Part shown: positions 18,251 through 31,400 of the stretch, piece after piece
Position numbering within the stretch: the stretch's first letter is position 1
Layout: each line of letters begins with the position of its first letter
Translations under genes and position numbers: made by a program
Notes under the pieces: model-generated
Databases searched by the model: none
Seen by the model: the letters and a program-made list of their open reading frames with translations, nothing else
What the model was told of the DNA's origin: nothing
Origin: Fibrobacter sp.
Lineage (GTDB): Bacteria; Fibrobacterota; Fibrobacteria; Fibrobacterales; Fibrobacteraceae
DNA length: 64,000 bases
Reading direction: 5' to 3'
NCBI GenBank assembly: GCA_024399015.1
Contig: JAKSIC010000001.1
Location: forward strand, 586,267-650,266

Positions 18251-19834
18251 ATGAATAAAGCCGCCATTATTGTCGCTGTCAGTATGCTCCTCAGCCGCGT
18301 GCTGGGAATTTTCCGTGAAATGCTCCTGGCCCATGCCGCCGGCGTGTCCCTGGAAAAGAACGCCCTGGACCTCGCCTTCATGATTCCGGACATCCTGAAT
18401 CACGTGGTCAGCACCGGATTCCTTTCCATCATCTTCATCCCGATTTTCACCGGCTACAAGGTGGCAGGCGACGAAGAGAAGAGCTGGAAGTTCTTCAGCA
18501 ACGTACTGAACACCTTCGGCATGGCATTGCTTATTCTGGTGGTTCCCGCATTCATCTTCATGCCGGAACTTTTGCAGCTGTTGACTGTGGAAGGCGCCAC
18601 CCCGGAACTGATTGAACGCGCCACCTACTACGGCCGCATCATCCTGCCGGGCCAGATTTTCATCTTCGTGGGAAGCATCCTGGTTGCAGTGCAGCACACC
18701 CGTAAGCAGTTCCTCATTCCCTCCCTCACCGGCCTGATCTACAACGTGGCCATCGTGGGCGGCGGCCTCGCAGGTATTCTGCTTGGCAAGCAGAATGGCG
18801 TGAACTACGGTCTGGAAGGTTTCGCCTGGGGTGTTCCCGTCGGCGCGTTCATCGGCTTCTTCGCACTGCAGATTTTTGGCGCAAAGAGGGGTGGCGTAAA
18901 ATACGAACTCATCTTGCAACCCACTCATCCGGATATCGTTCGCTACTTCAAGATGATGATCCCCATGTCCCTCGGCGTCGGCTCCATGTTCGGTCTTGAA
19001 TTCATCATCAGAAGCTTCGGCGCCAACTTCGGCACCAGCGGTATCTCCAGCCTCAACTACGCCTACCGCGTGATGTACACTCTGGTGGCCGTCTTCGGAT
19101 TCTCCGTTTCCGTCACCAGCTACCCCGACATGGCACGCCTCGTGAAGGAAGGCCAGATCAAGCAGCTGAACGAAAAAATCTGGAAGAGCCTTTCCCGCAT
19201 GTTCTGCATCTTGATTCCCGCGGTGGTTGCAGTGTGGGCCCTCTCCTTCCCCGCCGTGCGCATCCTGTTTGAACGCGGTGCCTTCCATCGCGAAACCACG
19301 GAAGCCATTACTGAAATTCTCCGCTGGTACTTGCCCGTTTCTCTGGGCCTTTGCCTCCAGGCAGTTCTCGTGCGCAGCTTCTACGCTGCAGAACGCATGT
19401 GGCTCCCCACCCTCCTGAACACAGGCATCTTCGCATTGACCATCCCCGCCTACTTGGCGTTGGGCGCACCCCTTGGCATCAAGAGCGTTCCTATCGTAGG
19501 CGCTACCGGTGCAATCCTCCAGGTTGTTTCCATGATCTTCATGTGGGCCCGTAAGAACGGTACCGACGGTATGAAGGAAGCCTTGATGAACATGGGCCGC
19601 GCACTGGTCGCATTCGGCATCATGATCTGTGCCGCCCTGGGCCTGGACCATGTGACTGGCGAATTTGTCCGTAATACGAACCTGGTGGTTCTCGTTATCT
19701 ACAGCTGCGTTGCAGGCGTTATTCTGCTTGGCCTCACCTTGGTGATCCAGAAGCTCCTGGGCAGCAAGGACGCCGGCGACATCCTGAACGAACTTTTAGG
19801 CAAGGTGCTGAGAAAGCTGAAGTTGAAGAAGTAA
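18251..19834 (+). CDS. murJ: Lipid II flippase MurJ (MviN)
   Basis: 527 aa. Flips lipid II across the inner membrane for peptidoglycan synthesis. Start MNKAAIIVAVSMLLSRVLGI with FREMLLAHAAG, PDILNHVVSTGFLSIIFIPI, and a full set of ~14 hydrophobic helices fit the MVF family. No strong Shine-Dalgarno before the ATG. The last ~212 codons are duplicated at 34924: bases 19196-19650 are identical to 34921-35375, after which the two copies diverge mainly at synonymous sites. This intact gene may therefore be a recombinant whose 3' end arrived with the block downstream. Confidence 0.97.
   Translation: MNKAAIIVAVSMLLSRVLGIFREMLLAHAAGVSLEKNALDLAFMIPDILNHVVSTGFLSIIFIPIFTGYKVAGDEEKSWKFFSNVLNTFGMALLILVVPAFIFMPELLQLLTVEGATPELIERATYYGRIILPGQIFIFVGSILVAVQHTRKQFLIPSLTGLIYNVAIVGGGLAGILLGKQNGVNYGLEGFAWGVPVGAFIGFFALQIFGAKRGGVKYELILQPTHPDIVRYFKMMIPMSLGVGSMFGLEFIIRSFGANFGTSGISSLNYAYRVMYTLVAVFGFSVSVTSYPDMARLVKEGQIKQLNEKIWKSLSRMFCILIPAVVAVWALSFPAVRILFERGAFHRETTEAITEILRWYLPVSLGLCLQAVLVRSFYAAERMWLPTLLNTGIFALTIPAYLALGAPLGIKSVPIVGATGAILQVVSMIFMWARKNGTDGMKEALMNMGRALVAFGIMICAALGLDHVTGEFVRNTNLVVLVIYSCVAGVILLGLTLVIQKLLGSKDAGDILNELLGKVLRKLKLKK
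19196..19650 (+). repeat. Left copy of 455-bp perfect direct repeat (murJ 3' part)
   Basis: Identical base for base to 34921-35375 (offset 15725), compared by eye along the full length. It starts abruptly (preceded by C here, T in the other copy) and ends where the copies begin to differ (T versus C at 19651/35376). Confidence 0.95.
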
Positions 19835-19906
19835 TGAATACTCCCGTCCTTTAGCATTTGCTTGTAATGCCCCAATCAGCATGCCTATCACAAACGCCAC
19901 CACAAA

Positions 19907-20392
19907 TCAATAATCGTTGTACCGATCTACGGCTTTACTCAGCAGGAAGTTTCTACCTGATCGTGCCATAATAAATCCAACCACCAGCATTACACCACTA
20001 GAGATAATCATTCCTCTTGATGTGGGCGTAGACTTACCACCATTTTCAAAATCAAGGAAAGCTAAACTGGAAAAAAATGCTAAGGGACTAACGATTACCA
20101 TAGCCGTTCCCGTCCAGCCAACAACGTTAGCAGCACGAGCATAGGAGCGAGATTTTTCATTCTCTAGCAAATAGGGCAAAATCTCACCCCCATCGACCTC
20201 CTTATGATTCAAACTCCACCCATCAAACCAATAAGAAAGCAATCCTTCATTGGCATAGGGATACCTAATATAAGGATGATCATCTGTCACATCAACACTA
20301 TCAGCAGCAGCCCCAATTTCTTGAATACCGTCTCGATTAACCTGTGCAAGCAGCAAAGTCGGCAACAAAAAAAGTAAACCCAAATATTTCAT
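19907..20392 (-). CDS. Hypothetical membrane protein with signal peptide
   Basis: 161 aa from the ATG at 20392 (MKYLGLLFLLPTLLLAQ is a signal peptide; the upstream extension is ignored). Two further hydrophobic segments occur at ~100-122 (GWTGTAMVIVSPLAFFSSLA) and ~138-152 (GMIISSGVMLVVGFIMA), so the C-terminal half is probably membrane-embedded. I do not recognise a family. It is the last gene on the minus strand of the murJ-bracketed block, about 400 bases after the LolA-like gene, and its role may be separate. Confidence 0.6.
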   Translation of the reverse strand: MKYLGLLFLLPTLLLAQVNRDGIQEIGAAADSVDVTDDHPYIRYPYANEGLLSYWFDGWSLNHKEVDGGEILPYLLENEKSRSYARAANVVGWTGTAMVIVSPLAFFSSLAFLDFENGGKSTPTSRGMIISSGVMLVVGFIMARSGRNFLLSKAVDRYNDY

Positions 20393-20794
20393 AGAGAGTA
20401 ATATAAAAAATGCTCCATAAGAATATGAAGCACTCAAACAATTGGTCACCTCTAAAAAGACATTATTTATCAAAAAAGTCCGTGATTATTCCGGAGTACT
20501 TTGAGCCAACAGTCCGGTGCTAGAGAGCCTGTGTTCCGGAGAAAAAGAGCCTTCGCTATTAACAGCAAATACTTATGCTGGATAAATCCAGAGGTTGTTG
20601 TTTATTGCGCTGCGCGATCACAACTTACTGTATTTGAACAAACAAACGAGCTATAAATAGGTGACTTCACTGGTCCGAAATAGTGGCTCCCATTTTTCCA
20701 GACTGTTTCTGCATGCAGAACCTCGCTTAAACAGCTAAGTGCAATTTAGAAAATTTAATTTTATATGTAAAGCTATTTTTGAGGTTCCAAATTA
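20393..20794. other. Gene-free stretch within the bracketed block
   Basis: No credible ORF on either strand. Two TCCGGAG motifs (near 20490 and 20535) and a GCGCTGCGC palindrome are visible, but no terminator or RNA gene that I can support. Confidence 0.5.
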
Positions 20795-21442
20795 TTAGAA
20801 TTCGAAATTTTTATCCGGGAAAGCCTTAGAATTTTGATATTTTGAAAAAATTATATCAACTTTCGTTTCCTTCATATCAACCATCATTGATATCTTCATT
20901 GCAGACAATCTTTTCGTACCAGGATCATACTCAAATATAATAAGCGTATTCGAGTTATTCGTTATTCGTTCCATTTTAGTAAGTTGTTTCTTTTTCTCAT
21001 CATAATAGTATGTTGCAGAATCCCCTTCAATTTTATAAACGGATTCAGTAAAGAATACAGGTTCCTTCCAATTCCCGTTTTCAAGAGGATTACTACTTGA
21101 TTCAGGAGTCTGCAAATAACTCATGAATTGAGCATTATTCTTAACTATAGTTTCATACTTAGTTTTCAAGTCAATAATCTTAATTCTTTCTCCAAAAACA
21201 ATCATCCGCTGGCTCAGCAAGGAATTCTTCATTTCAAAATAAATCTTCTTGGGACCCTTGCGAACATGATAGGATTCCATCGTTTGCATACCGATATCAG
21301 GAGATGAAATCGTTGTTGTAAATTTCATCTCGAGAGAATCTTCACTAATAAATGATTTATTCAATTCTCGATTAACATCTTCCAAAGACAATGCAAAAGA
21401 AGTTGAGCATACCATCAAAAAATAAAAAAACAATTTTTTCAT
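20795..21442 (-). CDS. LolA-like outer-membrane lipoprotein-sorting family protein
   Basis: 215 aa with signal peptide (MKKLFFYFLMVCSTSFA). The layout resembles the LolA/LolB-type half-barrel: an early amphipathic stretch (SLEMKFTTTISSPDIGMQTM), then VRKGPKKIYFEMKN, RMIVFGERIKIIDLKTKYET, and a late strand MKISMMVDMKETKVDIIFSK. Likely periplasmic, carrying or binding a lipid or lipoprotein. It follows the outer-membrane-protein gene by 14 bases at the end of the giant-protein operon, so a role in chaperoning or sorting a product of that operon is a reasonable inference. Family assignment rests on pattern, not on an alignment. Confidence 0.6.
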   Translation of the reverse strand: MKKLFFYFLMVCSTSFALSLEDVNRELNKSFISEDSLEMKFTTTISSPDIGMQTMESYHVRKGPKKIYFEMKNSLLSQRMIVFGERIKIIDLKTKYETIVKNNAQFMSYLQTPESSSNPLENGNWKEPVFFTESVYKIEGDSATYYYDEKKKQLTKMERITNNSNTLIIFEYDPGTKRLSAMKISMMVDMKETKVDIIFSKYQNSKAFPDKNFEF

Positions 21443-21456
21443 TTTTTCTCCATTTT

Positions 21457-22041
21457 CTAAAAGATATTATATTGAGCAGAAAGGCCTATGCCGCCCATCA
21501 ATAGAAATCCGTTGTTTTCCCCATCCCAACTACTAGCCTCTTGACCAAATCGCCATTTTACCAGATTGTAGTTAGCTGTTAAAGACACCATCAGATTATC
21601 CATCACATAATAACCTAATCGGTAACCGTACTTGGGATAAAACCTTTCCTCGTTAATGAATTCATCTCCAATCTTCTCCTGCATATAATCCGAGAAATTC
21701 GTCCCTATAAGCAAATAGGAAAATCCTCCATACACTTCAAAATAAAACTTCTTGTAAGTTGCCGACCAGGAAACTAAATTGAAGTCCATCACATAGAGTG
21801 ACACGCTTTCTTTTCCATCGTCATAAGAGTAGCCGATTCGACTTAATCCAAAGGACATCTTGTAATCGATGATATTTTGAGGCTCATCAAACATACCGAC
21901 GCCCAGCGACCAATTCACAATACCTGCGGGTCTGTAAACTTGATTTTCGTTTTGCAATCGACCGTCTCCAACATTTCCAAATGCATAAAAAGCATTGGCA
22001 TATACAGTCAAAAAAAAGAGTAAAAGAACTAGAATTCGCAC
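21457..22041 (-). CDS. Small outer-membrane beta-barrel-like protein
   Basis: 194 aa. Signal peptide MRILVLLLFFLTVYANA. Alternating hydrophobic/aromatic strands (KKFYFEVYGGFSYLLIG, YGYRLGYYVMDNLMVSLTAN, GFLLMGGIGLSAQYNIF) end in Phe, as in Omp insertion signals. Its start overlaps the upstream lipoprotein gene by 13 bases, so the two are probably translationally coupled. A partner for the giant secreted protein is plausible but not shown. Confidence 0.65.
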   Translation of the reverse strand: MRILVLLLFFLTVYANAFYAFGNVGDGRLQNENQVYRPAGIVNWSLGVGMFDEPQNIIDYKMSFGLSRIGYSYDDGKESVSLYVMDFNLVSWSATYKKFYFEVYGGFSYLLIGTNFSDYMQEKIGDEFINEERFYPKYGYRLGYYVMDNLMVSLTANYNLVKWRFGQEASSWDGENNGFLLMGGIGLSAQYNIF

Positions 22042-22469
22042 TGTCCCTCCCTCTTTGTTGAGTAGTCATTACCTCTAATTCCAACTAGTTTGGCAGCCGA
22101 TGCATCGTGAGAATAGTCAAAGAATCCAACGTTCTCAATAAAGAATGCCTTTTCTAAATTGCCATCTCTTACAGGTTTTTTGATTTCAACTTCTTTAAAG
22201 AAGGATGTATCGCGTTTTAAAACAGTATATTTTCCATCATCACCCTTTCCATAAGAACGAACGATATGGTGCGCCAAAGAATCTATGCAGAGTTCCTTGC
22301 AGACAAGGCCCTCATAGTTATCTAAATACTCTCGATAGTAGCAACCTTGTATTTCGTCAATAGACTTCACCACACGATCTGGAGCATAAGACATTCCATG
22401 ATCTATGTAGGGGCAGCCTACCAGCAAAGAAAAAGAGGCTGCGAGTAATACAATCTTTCTTTTTTTCAT
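22029..22469 (-). CDS. Small lipoprotein downstream of the giant protein
   Basis: 146 aa. Lipobox LLVGC at about residue 19, so probably an outer-membrane lipoprotein. The mature part has several Cys (CYYREY, LVCKELCIDS, C-terminal GQCEF) that could form disulfides. No family recognised. It starts 6 bases after the stop of the 4068-residue gene and overlaps the barrel gene, marking a compact operon. Confidence 0.7.
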   Translation of the reverse strand: MKKRKIVLLAASFSLLVGCPYIDHGMSYAPDRVVKSIDEIQGCYYREYLDNYEGLVCKELCIDSLAHHIVRSYGKGDDGKYTVLKRDTSFFKEVEIKKPVRDGNLEKAFFIENVGFFDYSHDASAAKLVGIRGNDYSTKREGQCEF

Positions 22470-22475
22470 AACACT

Positions 22476-25400
22476 CTACTTAATTACAATTCTTGACAAA
22501 ATCGTCCTTCCACTTCGGAGAACAAGATATTGACCAGAAATCAAACTAGCTCTTTCAACGGCAACACTGTGTTCACCAGCAGACCAAATGCCACTGTATA
22601 AGATCTTTTGAGTAAGACCAGCAGCATTTACTCGCTCAAGAACATATTTTCCTGTACTTGGAACAGAAACGACAACTTCCCCGGAACTAATGACAATAAG
22701 ATCACCATAATCATCATCGCCAGCGATTTCTAATAGAGCATTGGCAGGATAGGGAACGCCACCCCAAAGCAAATTACCCTTTTGATCAAGTACAACAATA
22801 GAGTCTGCCTGCGCAAAATCGCAAGTCAATCCGTAATGAGAAGCATCATCAGACGCATTCCAGCCCTGCCAATTGGCATGATGAAGAGCAAACTTAACTC
22901 CTGAGCCATAATCCGATTTCTCACCAGGATTCAAAATTACATCATCATACCTGAAGGATACGTAATACATATCATTGCCCACATCAACCATTTCCACAGT
23001 TTCTGCAAATGGATTATTGTACACATCAAATTCAGGTTTTTCCGTATCATGAATAAAATAGCGAATTTCAAAACCATGAACCGGAATATCGCCAACATTT
23101 TCAACAACCATAGAAATCACGCTTGCATCCGTAGAAGAGCCTCTCTCATCCAATGCCAAAGCACGAACGCTAGGTGTTTTAATCTTTGCAGGACCAGCTC
23201 CATCATAGCAATTAAACTTAGAGATTAAGTTACCATCTTCATCGAGTACAGCAACCTTATCCGTAATATGGAAGTTTCCATTTACTGCCGCACGATCAAA
23301 ACTCGGATCATCATCATAATTCCAGAGAGCATTGTTATTCGTACGATACGCGCCAATTTGAGGGCCATTGCCATAATATGGAGATCCATAAGCTGAAATA
23401 GTCTCAGTCAACTGGAGTTCTGTATAGAAAACATTTCCTGCATCAGCATAAACACCCATATTCACATTTGGATAGAACGCTCTTGCGGATACAAGATAAT
23501 CTTCACCACTGTAATAGTAGCGCAACTTCACATCTTTAAGTTCCTTATCTGAGATATTCCTAAGACGGAAGTTTGCACGAAGCCAACTCTTATCTGAGTA
23601 TGAGGGGTAGGCCACTTCCACCTGAACCTTAGGATCAGGAATACTCCATTCATCTTCATTCCAAGAAATCATAGATGCGGGAACATGACTTTCGCTATTT
23701 GCAATAGCAAATGCGGCAACTCCAGTATATCCCACAGGCTTAATCGTGATATTATGTTCCCCTGTAGAGAGGTTCATGGTTACATCATCAATCATTTGAG
23801 ATAGCCATACACCAGAACCCTTAACATCATGGATTCCCCTGAAAGAACCATCAACAAACACTTCAATAGAGGACGTCAATCCATCATACCCGCGCGCAAG
23901 TACAAACAAATCATACCTACCAGCAACAGTATAAACGTTCCAATTCACAGAACCCGATAAATCAGGGCTCTTTGAGCGCAAATATGACATGCCTGCTAAA
24001 TCACAAGATTGGTCAACAATAATATCATTTCTTTCCTGCAAATCAACAGCACGAACAATCTCAATATTCGCCTCAACAGCATCTACAGGCCCTCGATAAA
24101 GATCCATTACCTCATCTTCAGAAAGTTCATTCCTAAAGAATCGAATATTTGATATGCGAGCATTTATAGACTTGTAGTTATCAACAGAACCTACAATCGG
24201 CTTACCCTTTGTATCCCAAATAAATTCGCTGAACAGAGTCTTATTTTCAACCAAAACGCCATCTCTGTAAAGTCGAATATTTCGGCCATCCACCGTCAAC
24301 ACATAATGAGTTTCAACCCCTCGTTTTACCAGCGCATTGTCAAATAAAATTTTACGACCATCATATTCAAAGAACAAATCACGTACATTCTCTAATCCAA
24401 TAAGCCAGTTCTTTGATCCGTTCCAACCAAGAATTGAGAATTCCGTTCCTTCACGAGAAACATTTGATCTCAATTTAAATTCTACACTCATCGGAACAGA
24501 GCCAATACCGCTCCAAGCATCCTTAGGTTTTGCAACATCTGTAATTGAACTAAAGAACAAAGCTGTACCATAATACCAGGGATTCTTCATTCCAAGATTC
24601 AGATCAACACCAGTATTGGTAGCTTCCTTAGCTATATTACCAGCCCCATCAGCAAGAGGATACCAAAGAACCAAAGATTTCGGGAAAGGATAAATATTCT
24701 CGCTAGACAGAGTCGTCTTTACGTTGTTATGGCCATAGTCATAAACAGTCATAACAGCTTCAAACTTACATCCAACACATTCACTTAACATCTTCTTTGT
24801 AAGTAAGAATTCTTCTGCAACAGTAGTAGAACCCGTTTGCACACGACGTTCAATTTTCTTGCCCGCCCAATGGAAATCCATTACAACAGAATCAATCCCA
24901 CTTTCAGAATCAGAGAGAACCGCGTCCACAGTAATCCGTTTTTGCAATTCATAATCCGCAACTTCAATTGACGCATCTTCAATCATAGGCAAGGTTTTAT
25001 CCGTATAGACAATCGGTCCTGCAATTTGCAAACTCTTTCCATTGCTGCCATAAAGAGACAATCGAGAATCCAAGGCGTCCTTGTACGACACATTAGTTTG
25101 AATGTCAGTCTTTCGTATATTCCAGATAATTCCACCATCAGCAAGCCCCTGGTGTTCAGCAATAGCAGAGCCATCTTTTCGAAGCTGGAGCATATAATTA
25201 CTTTCGCCTATACACGGATACGGATAGTTTAAGTAACCATTCACTAAGCCAGCCCATAAAGTAGTTTCAATATAAGACTTTCCATCCTCACATGCGAAGT
25301 CAGGAACAATCTTATTATCTTCAGAAGGCTTGACCAATGCAGCCTGTTCTTCATCCATCAGCATAAACACAGAGAATGTCGGAGTCTTACCAGAAACACG

Positions 25401-28400
25401 AATAGCATCCCATTCATCATTTTTGGGCTTAACACAAATAGTACCACTTGAATCACCACAAGTGTAAACCAAGTCCCCAGCAAAATAGAAACCCAATTCC
25501 TGAACTTCCAAAGGAACAATTGTTTTTTCCTTGTAGTTTGGCTTATAGATTTTCACATCCAGAGGATCTTGATTGCCCAAAGACTCCTTCGTGACTTCAA
25601 TTGATACTCGAGGCCACAAATCCTTATCACTCTGATTAAACACATGAGAAGGCAAAACTTCAACAATGGTTCCCACGGGATACAAGCCGTCAAATACGGT
25701 ATAATCATAATCACCCATACTAGCCACACGAACCGTCACATCAGTCTTCGATTCAAAAGCGTTTGCCGGAAATTGGACAGATACATTTCCATACATGGAC
25801 TTCACAAGTTTCTTTTCGCTAGGATCTAGCAATTCACCAATGTGTACATCCAATTGCTTATAGTAAACATCACCACCAGCATCATCCAAACCATAAGTCA
25901 AGAAGAAACTGGTATTGCCCTGTAGGGTGTTTACATCAATTTCTTTTACAATCTTATAGGAATCTCTTGATTCTAATTCAGAAGTTGCACTTGACGCAAT
26001 CGGGACCATTCTGTTTCCAGATAGATAAGACAGGGTCCAGTGGGTCGCGTTGCCAGGAACGTTGCCAAGTAATGTGACTATTTCGCTAACACGTTCTGCA
26101 GGTACCGTAGAACTACGAATTACCTTTACATTCTCAGAATTTTCCGAAAGTTTAGCGTTAAAGAATTCATGTTCATTATTATTGCGATCGAAAATCATAA
26201 GATTCGAAAGAGCAAACTGCTTCGTCCAATCATCATCCTTGAAAATGTCTGATTCGTTTTGAGCAGCAATTCTATCCTTCTCAATCGTCTCAGGCACATC
26301 AGCACGAAGATTATTATCATCCAAAGGCTTATGATCGTTTGAACGTATATAGTTGACACTGAGTGTTTCAACCTGGCCTTCGTTTTCAACGATACCATCG
26401 TCATTCATATGCCAGCCATTTTCTACAGATTCTTGAGACAGAACCAGCTCTGAATGCAGTTCAGACTGAAGAGGGTTCTCAAAATCCGAATTCAACTCAT
26501 CCGTTTCGCGAATAGAGTTCATATCAATAGTCCAAACACTATTTTCATAAGACAAGTCTTCGACCTTAGAAGTTAGATAAGTCATTTCCTGGGTGTTTTT
26601 TCCCCACGCCTTAGACAAATCCCCAAACAGATTCATGGAACTCATAGGATTCATCGGAGATGCGTACATCGGATTATTGAAGTACGTCACATCATCAGAT
26701 GCCCCAAAATGATTAATCCACTGTTCATCAGTCCAATCCTGTTTACCATAATGAATTCTAGATGCAGCATGATAATACATAAAGCAATGGGTGCTCTGAT
26801 CATCAAACTTACTCATATCCTCGGTGATATCACAAAGCACGTCATGACCCATACCATCAGGAATATACTTGTCATCAGGCGCAACATAGGGGAATGCCAC
26901 TTGCTGATTAGAATGATATCGTGCAGCTTGTTTCATTGGAACTCGTGCCGTCACATAAAAATCAATTGGAGCATTTAACCATGCATCAATATTTGAAGAC
27001 GATCCAACGAACTTAGCTTTCATATCGCTAGTAATTACTTCAGCAATAGGCGTTCCATTTTGGAGCGTACCGATGGCCGTGGCAATAAAATCAACTTTCT
27101 TTCCGTATTTATTTGCATCATACTTATCTTCATGGTCAACGCCCATGAATCCAAACTCATACTTCGAAGGAACCAGCTTAACAGCAGCAGTTGAAACTTC
27201 ATCCGAGAACAATAACGGATTACCCTTCAGCAATTCATTTTCATTAAAGAAGTAGCGTTGTACTTCAAATGGAGTGACCATACCATAATATTTATTATAC
27301 ATCCATTTTTCACCATCGTAATAATTTTTCACAGAATTATTAGGCGACGTAGCTTGAACATAATATCCCCGAATTGCATCATACAAAGTTTTATTTGTAT
27401 GGTCAAAACGAACATATTTATTCGCCAAATTACTATATCCAAATTCAGGATTCCAATACTTATCATTTACAGTAAACGTCACCTTTGCAAAGATTTCTGT
27501 TGCACTTTTGTGATTATCACAATTACCGAACCAATGGGAACAATCAAAATCATCGTTTCCAAAGAATTCTTCACCATCAACATGTTCTATCGAAACAGAT
27601 AGCATATTTTCATGGGGATTAAAAGATTCCGTTTGTTCGCACACATAATCATTTGCTTCTGAAGGAGTACAGCCATCTGTAACAGCCCCCTTATTTCCGT
27701 CCAATTTCTTATCTGCAGATTTATACTTAAAGATTTTATTATAATCCCATAGTTTAATGGTTGGGTGATCAGTAGTAGAATAATTCGCATTAAAATCACT
27801 TGACTGTGCAGAAACGGTAAAACCTTCCTTTGTTTCCGACTGCTTTCCCCAAGCTTCACAATAAGAAACACTTTCACCACCTATCTTTGATTTAATGAAC
27901 TCATAGTCTTCAATAGCAAAAACTTTTGCATCAAAGTTAATGTCATATTGGACATTTTCATCTTCATTCCATCCAATAAGATGGTCTGTATTATCACCAG
28001 AAGAAACAGATAGTTTCGGTATCACAAAAGAACCGCCATATTCATCTTCGTCAAAAGTGACCTTGCGCACAGTAATACTATTCTTCAAGCATTTGTTCTG
28101 CGGATCGTACTTATAATCAAGATAGTACTGCGTAGAGCTCAAACGCGTAACCAAAGTGACAGGGAACGACTTTCTATGACGACGAATACCCAAGCTAAAT
28201 CTATTTGCTCGATAGAATGCGGGATACTGTTCACCCTTCCAATCCCAATAATACTTGAATGTTCGTTTTCCTTCTGGTAAAATCCGGGCTTTAGCATCCA
28301 TTGTCAAACGATAATCAGCTCTACCAACAAATCGATATTCATCATTTTCTTTACTAGCCTCTTCCATCTTTAACTCTGCTGCAGAGGAATTCGGATCTCT

Positions 28401-31400
28401 TCCGTTAGAAGCCGCAATCAAATGACCTGCATGAATAATGTCAAACTTGTAAATCCTCGGGACGGCCTTGTTACCATCTTCGTCAATGGCAGTCACTTCA
28501 AAATAGTAACGTCCAGCATCAACTTTGGCAAAATTTCCATCAGAAATTCCATTCCAAGTGACTACATGAGCATTTTTCTTTGCACTGGCATAGCAGGGTT
28601 GACTATTCATTAAAGTCGCAATGACCCGTCCATCTGAATTCTTTACAGTTACTGTTACATTTGCATTCCGACCAGCAAGCCCAAATTCATAACCAATTTC
28701 ACTTAACCTCAACAACTCATTTTGCTGATTGTCTTCAGTTGAAACAACAAATTGTCCAATATCATCCTCAGAATAATTTGAAATAATCTCAGGGGCACCC
28801 ACAGCAAGAAGCATCGGAACCTCGGCGGTTACAACTCGAGAACCAGGCTGCTTCTCCGTTGCAATAGCAACTACCTTAACCTTAGGAGTGCTAGGATACA
28901 TTCCACCAGTAATCAGGCCATTCCACGGGAAATCCATCTTGAAGGAATTGATATCCACATAAACTTCAGAGAACGGGAAATCGGTAAGTTTTTCATTCTG
29001 TATAGAAGACAACAACATTGGAAAATACTTACTACAAAGATTTCCAGATGAACCACAATACAATTTACTATTCACATCTTTTACAGAGGATAAATCAATG
29101 ATAAATGGTTCAGAGGACTTAAATTTCAATTCAAAATCTTTTTTTCCATCCAACTTCCATTCACTCGTATAATTATAGGCAGGCTTACGACCGTAACCTA
29201 CGTCTAATTCTGGCGCAAAGTGATTCGGATCATCCGCGTTATAGAAAACTTCCTTATCCGCAGCAACTGCATTTACAAATTCCAATCCAGAATGCGTATA
29301 ATGCATCACTAACGAAGGTACATCATACAAACTATTAGACACAAGAACATCATTTACCTTAATGGTCCAAAGATCTCCTTCCTGCCAAATCGAAACCCCC
29401 TGGGGCAACGTTGCAGTTGCTGATCCTCCAAAGGGAGAAATAATCATGCTATCTAGATACTTTTGATCAGCAACAATCATTCGTGTAGCATCATAAGGAT
29501 CGGATGCGTAAATTTTCATATCCATGGTCCATTCGCTACCATCGTTAACACCGAGTAATTCACCAGTTATGCCCCCCATCTCATTGCCACCAGGAACAAG
29601 ACCATCTACAGGAACACTCAAACGAATTGTTGGCTTTTCTTGTTTTTCATCAATATCAACCAATTTGATTGTTTCTATCTCGCTTTCAACCCAACTACAC
29701 TTGGGATTTTCTTTTTCTCTACAACCACGAACGGACAATAATAGCTCGTACGTTCCGGCAGACAATGAAGAACGATCCCAAATGGCAAGATCATTTACCA
29801 TAGTACTGGCAATCTTTTTTGTAGACTGAATTCCATCTGTTTTCCACTCCGTAGAACCAGCGCTGCGCCACTGAATCATATATTCAGCAGTTTGAACATT
29901 ACCATCAGGCACGACGGGATTTGGAGCAATACCAGAAATTCGAATTATATCGTTAGCTATGCCACCATCCGCAGCAGTGGGATATGTCAACACAGGATAT
30001 CTAAATCCAACGCTAAAAGGTTCACTACTACGACTAAAATTTCCAGCACCATCGAAACAACCAACTATTGCAGTATAGCGGCCATTTGCAATATCAATAG
30101 AAGCGCTCTTCAAGGAGTAATCAGTAGAAACTTTTTTGCCAGCAACCATTTTATCAGCAGAAACATTTCCAATAAACACCCATTCACTAGCATTTAATCC
30201 ATTAGTGATTTTCTGATAGCATGTGAAGTCGCTTCTATTAACTTCTATTTCAGAAGAAGAAACAGTAAACGTAGCAGCATCAACATCTTCTGCAGAAGCA
30301 TACACAGGCTCTGCAGGCATTACACTATTGACAACAGGAGCAGTTCTTGCAATACGAGCAATCTTATGCAAGTCAATGTTGCCAGAAGAATTTCCAGCTG
30401 CATCGGTAAGATTTACAACTACAGAATATTTTCCATCAGTAAGTCTCGTAGCAGAAGGTTCTTCAAACGTATATTTCGAATTGACCTTAAAATCATGATA
30501 AGCAACAAACGTCTTGGTCAAAGACCGATCTGTATCAATAAACATTACCTGAATTCTAACACTATCATGTTCTGCTGTAGAAGTCTCCCCCTTCAAAGAG
30601 AAGGAAAGTTGCACAGACTCTGAAGCATTAACAACTGTTTCGTCACTAGACGGACGAGTATAAGTCGGGCAATCAGAACATGGTGATGCAAATGCTAGCG
30701 CAACAACATCTATGCTATTTTTATCTATAGAAGGATCTTCACTATCAATATAAATATCTTTCTGCAGGGTCACACCATTAATTCCCGGTTCAAAAGTAAC
30801 ACCGTCATCCCCAAGAAGACCTCTCCAAGCTCCATTAGCAACATCGGCATCGCTTGAATACAGATCTTGCAGAATAATCCCCATTTTTACGCTCGGTTCA
30901 GCGTAGTCCATAGATTGAATATACACAGTTGACTTTCCTTGAGGTAAAGTCTCCATGTCGAGATTCCAACCCAAATTAATTTCAGATACACCTGTACCAT
31001 TAAGTTTTTTCACCCATATCGTGTCATCAGAACCTTCAGGAATAGCAAAGATACGAGTTGCTCTAAGAGATGAATTATCCTTATTGATAATCTTAGCCCA
31101 GGAACCATCCTTTATCTTATTTGTAATCTGCTTTTCAGGAAAAACCAACTCAAAATCAGGCTTCTTTTTGTCTAGAATAACAGACACATTCATGTTATAC
31201 GGAGTTACATTTCCCGTTACATCCTTTGCCTTCAGTTTCCACTGGATAATGTATTCTCCATCATCCAATGTCTTTACCAGTTCATCACCAAAATGAGCCT
31301 CCATGTACCAATTTTGATCAAAGCTACCAGTCTGCGGAATGACTGTTGCAGGAACACAATCATTCAAGGCAGGAGTATACTGACCATTAGCAGACTTGAT

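Noticed and set aside
18233..19651. 472-codon minus-strand frame opposite murJ, partly repeated at 34912-35547
   Set aside because: Antisense shadow of murJ; it is duplicated only because murJ is.
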